Positions 5,410 through 9,084 of a stretch of DNA of 9,084 nt are shown here, in pieces. The stretch lies in assembly GCA_902466275.1 (NCBI GenBank), contig CABQQJ010000013.1:1-9084 (forward strand). Direction: 5' to 3'. Each line of letters starts with the position of its first letter. Position 1 is the first letter of the stretch. Source of the stretch: an uncultured Veillonella sp. (GTDB lineage: Bacteria > Bacillota > Negativicutes > Veillonellales > Veillonellaceae). Position numbers and translations under genes: made by a program. A model generated the notes under the pieces. It did no database searches. It saw only the letters and a list, made by a program, of their open reading frames with translations, and was not told the origin of the DNA.

Positions 5410-6924
5410 CTAGCTACCACAAACAATAAAGAATACAGGTATACCATCTTCATTATCTATAAGTCCGTAACCTTCACATTCATGGCCTTCGTATTCAATA
5501 CCTTCAAAGAATACGTGATCACCTAGTTCTTTATTAGCCATTAGATTATGCAATTTAAAGAGCAATTCTTCTCTAGTAAAATATGTGCCATTATCAGCCA
5601 CAAGATGAGCCATAATTTCTACCTGCCACATGCCATCTTCTTTATCTTCTTCCAGCAATTCTTCATCGGTAACACGTTCATTATTAAAAAGTTGGTCTTC
5701 ACTTTCAATCCAAGCTTCATAGGTTACTAGAATTTCAGGTTCTTCTAATCTATCGTCGTCATCTGCTTGATCATCATCTACATATTTCTTTACATTTTCA
5801 TTGTATTCTTTGGTAAACTCTTCTCTGCTATATGTTTGCTTATTAAATACCCAATGCACTACATCATATGTAGGATAGTTATCCTCTTCGCGTTCATTAA
5901 TGTCTCCAGTAGCTTTACCTTCTGTAGTAATTTTACTATTTTTCTTATCAAATAGATTCTTAATGGTATCAAAAATCACAGGGTAATCCTCCTTGTAATC
6001 TTTTGGCTTGATTTGAGTTAATAAGTATTTTACAACTTCGCAACACCAGCCCAGCTGTTTATCTAAATGGGACTCTTTCGCCATTTTCATACCTGCTTCT
6101 ATTAACTGTAATGCTTGCTGCACATGTTCAGATTCGTAGCTTTCACCACATCCCAAAAATGCATGAGCATAGCCACAACGATAATACCAAGACCAATCGC
6201 GATATGCCTCATCAATACGATTAAATAAATCAATAGCCTCTGCTGCGCGGCCATTATTGTTATACATACGTCCTAAGGTGCTTAACAGTATAGGAGACAA
6301 ATTATCGATACCCATATTAGTTAACAGTTCCATCGCACGCTTGATATCAATGCCCTCTTGTTCATTAAGGAGCTTAACCTTTTCCGCATCACTTAACGAT
6401 TGAAACTCTTCATCCGTAATTTCTTCTATACTGATATATAAGTTCTTAATAAAGTCACCAAAATTATCTGCTAAGAGAGTAATTGAATAATCACCTTCTT
6501 GGTCTACACGTACAACCTTAGGTTCACCGGTTGGACCGCACTCACGATAATCGAGGAAAATCATATCATGCCCACCAGAAATCGTATCGGCTACAACGAC
6601 ACCGATAGGGGGATATTTTACTTTTGAAATCCAAAACTCATTTCCCATCTCACCTAAAAGAGAGTATTTTTTATCTCTATCGATGCCATATATTCCTGTT
6701 ACATATACACAATCGTCATCATCGTTAATAAAACAATTCTTATTTACTACACCACCATTATGGTTTTTAAGTAGTTCAATATATGCTGCAGGCAATGTAT
6801 AGCCTAGCTCAGATTCAGCATCCTTAATATCCTTATCCGTAACAGGTTTACCTATATAAGATTCAAATGCATAATCAACATCGTTCCAAAACCCATTCCA
6901 ATCAAAGTTTTTTAGATTACTCAT
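5410..6924 (-). CDS. SUKH (SMI1/KNR4) – TPR-like – CTD fusion protein, probable immunity protein
   Basis: The 504 residues contain three modules. Residues 1-165 are a SUKH-1 domain: E-LGYTLPAAYIELLKNHNGG (38-58), PIGVVVADTISGGHDMIFLD (106-125), and a final NFGDFIKNLY helix. Residues about 170-315 are the helical TPR-like domain (LGRMYNNNG, EAIDLF, YRDWSWYYRCGYAHAFLG) shared with the DUF4375 protein. Residues 316-504 are the acidic CTD shared with the 192-aa neighbour. SUKH domains are established immunity proteins against many nuclease and other polymorphic toxins, so immunity is the best guess; the other modules have no known role. The ATG is preceded by AGGAGAG. It is the last gene of the five-gene minus-strand set, 30 bases after the membrane protein gene. 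An internal AAGGAGG-GTG may permit separate synthesis of the CTD. Confidence 0.85.
   Translation of the reverse strand: MSNLKNFDWNGFWNDVDYAFESYIGKPVTDKDIKDAESELGYTLPAAYIELLKNHNGGVVNKNCFINDDDDCVYVTGIYGIDRDKKYSLLGEMGNEFWISKVKYPPIGVVVADTISGGHDMIFLDYRECGPTGEPKVVRVDQEGDYSITLLADNFGDFIKNLYISIEEITDEEFQSLSDAEKVKLLNEQEGIDIKRAMELLTNMGIDNLSPILLSTLGRMYNNNGRAAEAIDLFNRIDEAYRDWSWYYRCGYAHAFLGCGESYESEHVQQALQLIEAGMKMAKESHLDKQLGWCCEVVKYLLTQIKPKDYKEDYPVIFDTIKNLFDKKNSKITTEGKATGDINEREEDNYPTYDVVHWVFNKQTYSREEFTKEYNENVKKYVDDDQADDDDRLEEPEILVTYEAWIESEDQLFNNERVTDEELLEEDKEDGMWQVEIMAHLVADNGTYFTREELLFKLHNLMANKELGDHVFFEGIEYEGHECEGYGLIDNEDGIPVFFIVCGS
5977..5994 (-). promoter_or_regulatory. Internal ribosome binding site and in-frame GTG inside the SUKH-TPR-CTD gene
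   Basis: AAGGAGG (5994-5988), eight bases, then GTG (5979-5977) lies in frame at Val316, exactly where the CTD begins. The layout equals that of the separate CTD gene (same motif, same eight-base spacing, ATG there). If used, it would yield a 189-residue CTD ending at 5410. The motif is plain; its use is inference. Confidence 0.45.
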
Positions 6925-6954
6925 AATACTCTCTCCTAGCCAAATAGATATAAT

Positions 6955-7425
6955 CTAACCACATTTTATGTCATCAATAGAATATTTTTTTATTAAAGCT
7001 TTCACCTCACGCCGTATCAAAATAGTATCTATAATATAGGAAAAAATGATATAAGGAGATACATTTATAATCGCTATAGGGGCTAAAATAACTGCTACTC
7101 GCAATAAGTCTAGGGAATATGCATACCACTTAATATCTATGGTATTTAAAATGGGTATAACATAATCTATAACTCTTAATTCCCATTGCATTAATGGATT
7201 CAATTCCTCACTTGTTCCTACTAGCCAAGCGAAAATAACCCCAAAAAGCAAAAAATATAATATGCCAACGGGAATTAATATCTTCGCTCTCTTTTTTAAT
7301 AGATTACGACAAATCTCATCTTCTTCCTCCGGTGCTATATCATATAACATATTGCACTGAATCTGAATGCGTCTAAATCGATAGCGAATATACTTATACA
7401 AAATGTTATTAGGTGTATATAACAT
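6955..7425 (-). CDS. Small membrane protein of unknown function
   Basis: I do not recognise a family. The ATG at 7425 is preferred (156 aa), because GGAG (7435-7432) stands six bases before it; the longer frame's GTG at 7437 would overlap this site. A basic, amphipathic N-terminus (KYIRYRFRRIQIQ) and a short acidic stretch (PEEEDE) precede the first membrane helix at about 49-70 (ILIPVGILYFLLFGVIFAWL). A second hydrophobic region spans about 107-136 (one long or two short helices), with a weakly hydrophobic segment at 83-95. The tail is basic. It lies 47 bases after the 119-aa gene and 30 bases before the SUKH gene, so it is very likely co-transcribed. In an immunity array it could protect against a membrane-acting toxin; that is only a suggestion. 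Confidence 0.7.
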   Translation of the reverse strand: MLYTPNNILYKYIRYRFRRIQIQCNMLYDIAPEEEDEICRNLLKKRAKILIPVGILYFLLFGVIFAWLVGTSEELNPLMQWELRVIDYVIPILNTIDIKWYAYSLDLLRVAVILAPIAIINVSPYIIFSYIIDTILIRREVKALIKKYSIDDIKCG

Positions 7426-7472
7426 AATAGACTCCACACATAAGTCATGCTAGCAAAATCATGGAAAATATC

Positions 7473-7832
7473 TCATCCATCTATGGCAAAATAATGTAAA
7501 TCTTTGAATTCATCATCCCAAAATGTAAAAGAAAAGATATGGGTATCATCAAAGGTTTGCTCGCAATAGGTCACAGCATCACGTTCTGGTTCAATAACAG
7601 GCATACCAATGCGTGTTTTCACTTCATCAATAGTTACATCACCATACCAATCTCGTATTTCGTTATAAATGAAAGTTACAATTGCATCTATATTCTTATG
7701 GTAATTAACAGCTAATAGCTTTGCCGTATCTAAATTAGCATCTGTTGGTTTCTCATCCCAGCAAAACTGTATTCCTTCGTAGGATATGGTATATTGCCTT
7801 AACTGTTCATCATATATTACAGGATTAGTCAT
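7473..7832 (-). CDS. Hypothetical 119-aa acidic protein, possibly DUF2004/DUF2262-like
   Basis: Soluble, acidic protein with no signal peptide. An N-terminal beta-rich part (YTISYEGIQFCWDE) is followed by a helix (LDTAKLLAVNYHKNIDAIV), then FIYNEIRDWYGDVTIDEV and a C-terminal strand-rich part ending in FDDTHIFSFTFWDDEF and LHYFAIDG. This order of elements resembles small DUF2004/DUF2262-type proteins seen near immunity genes, but I cannot confirm that by eye. Its ATG overlaps the end of the 139-aa gene by eight bases (ATGACTAA), with AAAGGG eight bases upstream inside that gene, so translation of the two is probably coupled. Confidence 0.7.
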   Translation of the reverse strand: MTNPVIYDEQLRQYTISYEGIQFCWDEKPTDANLDTAKLLAVNYHKNIDAIVTFIYNEIRDWYGDVTIDEVKTRIGMPVIEPERDAVTYCEQTFDDTHIFSFTFWDDEFKDLHYFAIDG

Positions 7833-8244
7833 CGTTTGTACCCTTTAAATAGCTTTCCATCTTCGGTCTTAAATCTAACACGATTTCCCAATCATCTAAT
7901 GACGGTACCTTATGATGTGCAATAAATTCTTCTATGATATGGAATGTCTCTTGAGGGCCTAGCTCATTTTTACCGTATATAATGGCACCCTGCTCACCAT
8001 CATTAGTTACACTAAGCTCTATATGCAATAAATCGGTATCTTCATCATTACAGACCTGTACAAAGTTATACATTTTATTATCTATTAGGATTGCCTTTGA
8101 TGGTGATATAACTACAAAATTTTGCTCTTGATCCTCAATAGCATAGAGATTTTGCTCAACCTCATTCAAGGTAATTCCTTCATACTTATAGTCACCTACA
8201 TCAATTGACCAATCTGTATAAGTTTTCTCAACTGCATCTGCCAT
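7825..8244 (-). CDS. Hypothetical 139-aa acidic protein
   Basis: I do not recognise the family. The protein is soluble and acidic, and mostly predicted strands: YKYEGITLNEVEQNLYAIED, FVVISPSKAILIDNKMYNFV, LLHIELSVTNDGEQGAIIYG. It ends with a helix (ETFHIIEEFIAHH) and DDWEIVLDLRPKMESYLKG. The short DWEIVLDLR resembles DWQIVWDPR near the end of the ankyrin protein encoded just upstream, which may be chance. AGGAGAT precedes the ATG. The gene follows the ankyrin gene by 28 bases and overlaps the next gene, placing it second in the visible part of the operon. Confidence 0.72.
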   Translation of the reverse strand: MADAVEKTYTDWSIDVGDYKYEGITLNEVEQNLYAIEDQEQNFVVISPSKAILIDNKMYNFVQVCNDEDTDLLHIELSVTNDGEQGAIIYGKNELGPQETFHIIEEFIAHHKVPSLDDWEIVLDLRPKMESYLKGTNDD

Positions 8245-8272
8245 ATGTATCTCCTCAACTTTACAATATACA

Positions 8273-9084
8273 TTAGAATAAGGTTTCTAATTGACCTGAC
8301 ATATCTGCCATAAACTCATCAAACTTGCAAAGTTCTCGTAACTCTTGATGCTCTATATCATAACAACCAATCTTTTTAGACCTAGGATCCCATACAATTT
8401 GCCAATCGTTATACTCGCCTAGCTCTTTAGATAAACGCAATAGGTTACGACGACCTACTTTAAATGGAATTGTATTAATTAGAGGGAAAAATTCTATGGA
8501 TATAAAATCAAAATCTGGCAATTCAAAATAGAGATTATCTCCCTCTAAAAATAATACTAACGCCTTTGGTAGTTTAAATGATTTTAATTGATCCATTTTA
8601 TTCTGTAAATCATGATACTCAGCTGGTTCTAGATTTTTAAAATACTCAGCCATTTCCATATCGCCACGTTCAATAGCAATACTATAAGGACGCATACCAT
8701 CCTTTTCGGTGATAGTCACATCCGCACCATGTTCTACCAAGTATTTACACATCTGTAAATCTACGTACCGAGCAGCTACACATAGTGGAGTTGGCTTAAA
8801 AGGATATACAGAATCTGGTTTATTATAATTAATATCTACACCATGATTGATAAAGAAATCTAGGACCTTATAATTTCTATCTGTAATAGCATTTCTGAAA
8901 GCTTTACCGCCATATTTCTGTACTGTATGGCCTAAGTCATGAATAATTTGTAGGTTCTCATATTTCTTGCCATATAAGGCAGCTTGAAAGGCATCTACGT
9001 TCACACAGTTCAAAGCATGAATGTTAGCACCATGAGCCACAACATAATCTATAATCTCTTGATTACCATACCGAACAGATAACA
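8273..9084 (-). CDS. Ankyrin-repeat protein with an uncharacterised C-terminal domain, 5' end beyond the window
   Basis: The frame stays open to the window edge (first whole codon 9082), giving at least 269 residues. A GTG at 9040 is an internal valine codon, since the ankyrin pattern continues upstream of it (RYGNQEIIDYVVAHGANIHA). About five repeats are visible across residues 1-165, the clearest being FFINHGVDIN, TPLCVAARYVDLQMCKYLVE with HGADV, and SIAIERGDMEMAEYFK. The remaining 100 residues (LPKALVLFLEGDNLYFELPD onward, to SGQLETLF) form a mixed alpha/beta domain I cannot assign. Ankyrin repeats bind proteins, and ankyrin proteins are a known class in polymorphic-toxin immunity arrays. 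First visible gene of the operon; its promoter and start lie outside. Confidence 0.85.
   Translation of the reverse strand, partial: LSVRYGNQEIIDYVVAHGANIHALNCVNVDAFQAALYGKKYENLQIIHDLGHTVQKYGGKAFRNAITDRNYKVLDFFINHGVDINYNKPDSVYPFKPTPLCVAARYVDLQMCKYLVEHGADVTITEKDGMRPYSIAIERGDMEMAEYFKNLEPAEYHDLQNKMDQLKSFKLPKALVLFLEGDNLYFELPDFDFISIEFFPLINTIPFKVGRRNLLRLSKELGEYNDWQIVWDPRSKKIGCYDIEHQELRELCKFDEFMADMSGQLETLF

Noticed and set aside
9038..9040. GTG at 9040 as start of the ankyrin protein.
   Set aside because: The frame and the ankyrin repeat pattern run on upstream to the window edge, so this is an internal codon of a gene cut by the window.

Overview
The window looks like a chromosomal accessory region from a low-GC bacterium with a Firmicutes-type translation apparatus: AT-rich DNA, AGGAG-type ribosome binding sites and short intergenic gaps. 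The overall protein set (PrdX-like deacylase, secreted tandem ABM protein, Zn-type macrodomain protein) suggests Negativicutes, perhaps Veillonella. That genus guess is inference from sequence feel, not from a search.

Left part (1-3385) is housekeeping or repair. The 3' part of a fumarylacetoacetate hydrolase-family gene runs on + and ends at a hairpin terminator (521-570). Everything after it is on the minus strand: an O6-alkylguanine-DNA alkyltransferase (617-1114), a zinc-type macrodomain ADP-ribosyl hydrolase (1217-1996), a secreted protein with two antibiotic-biosynthesis-monooxygenase-like (ABM) domains (2118-2885) and a prolyl-tRNA editing protein (2900-3385). The last two form a short operon, prdX then ABM, closed by a terminator at 2042-2077.

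Right part (3486-9084) resembles an immunity array of the kind found beside polymorphic or contact-dependent toxins. In transcription order it holds an ankyrin-repeat protein (5' end beyond the window), two overlapping small unknown genes (139 and 119 aa), a small membrane protein, and a 504-aa fusion of a SUKH/SMI1-KNR4 domain, a TPR-like helical domain and an acidic C-terminal domain (called CTD here). This likely operon ends at a strong terminator (5354-5376). Two further units follow: a stand-alone copy of the CTD (192 aa from its better start) and a TPR-like + DUF4375 protein (340 aa). No toxin gene is visible; if there is one it probably lies upstream, beyond 9084.

The most interesting signal is the relation among these last three genes. 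The TPR-like domain is shared by the 504-aa and 340-aa proteins, and the CTD is shared by the 504-aa and 192-aa proteins, so modules have been shuffled locally. The ribosome binding site of the 192-aa gene is the same DNA that encodes the last TPR helix (Tyr-Lys-Glu-Asp) in the 504-aa gene. The fused gene itself still carries a perfect AAGGAGG eight bases before an in-frame GTG, so it may also make its CTD as a separate 189-aa protein. Several annotated starts also need moving: the ankyrin gene is open to the window edge, and three proteins start downstream of the longest possible start.
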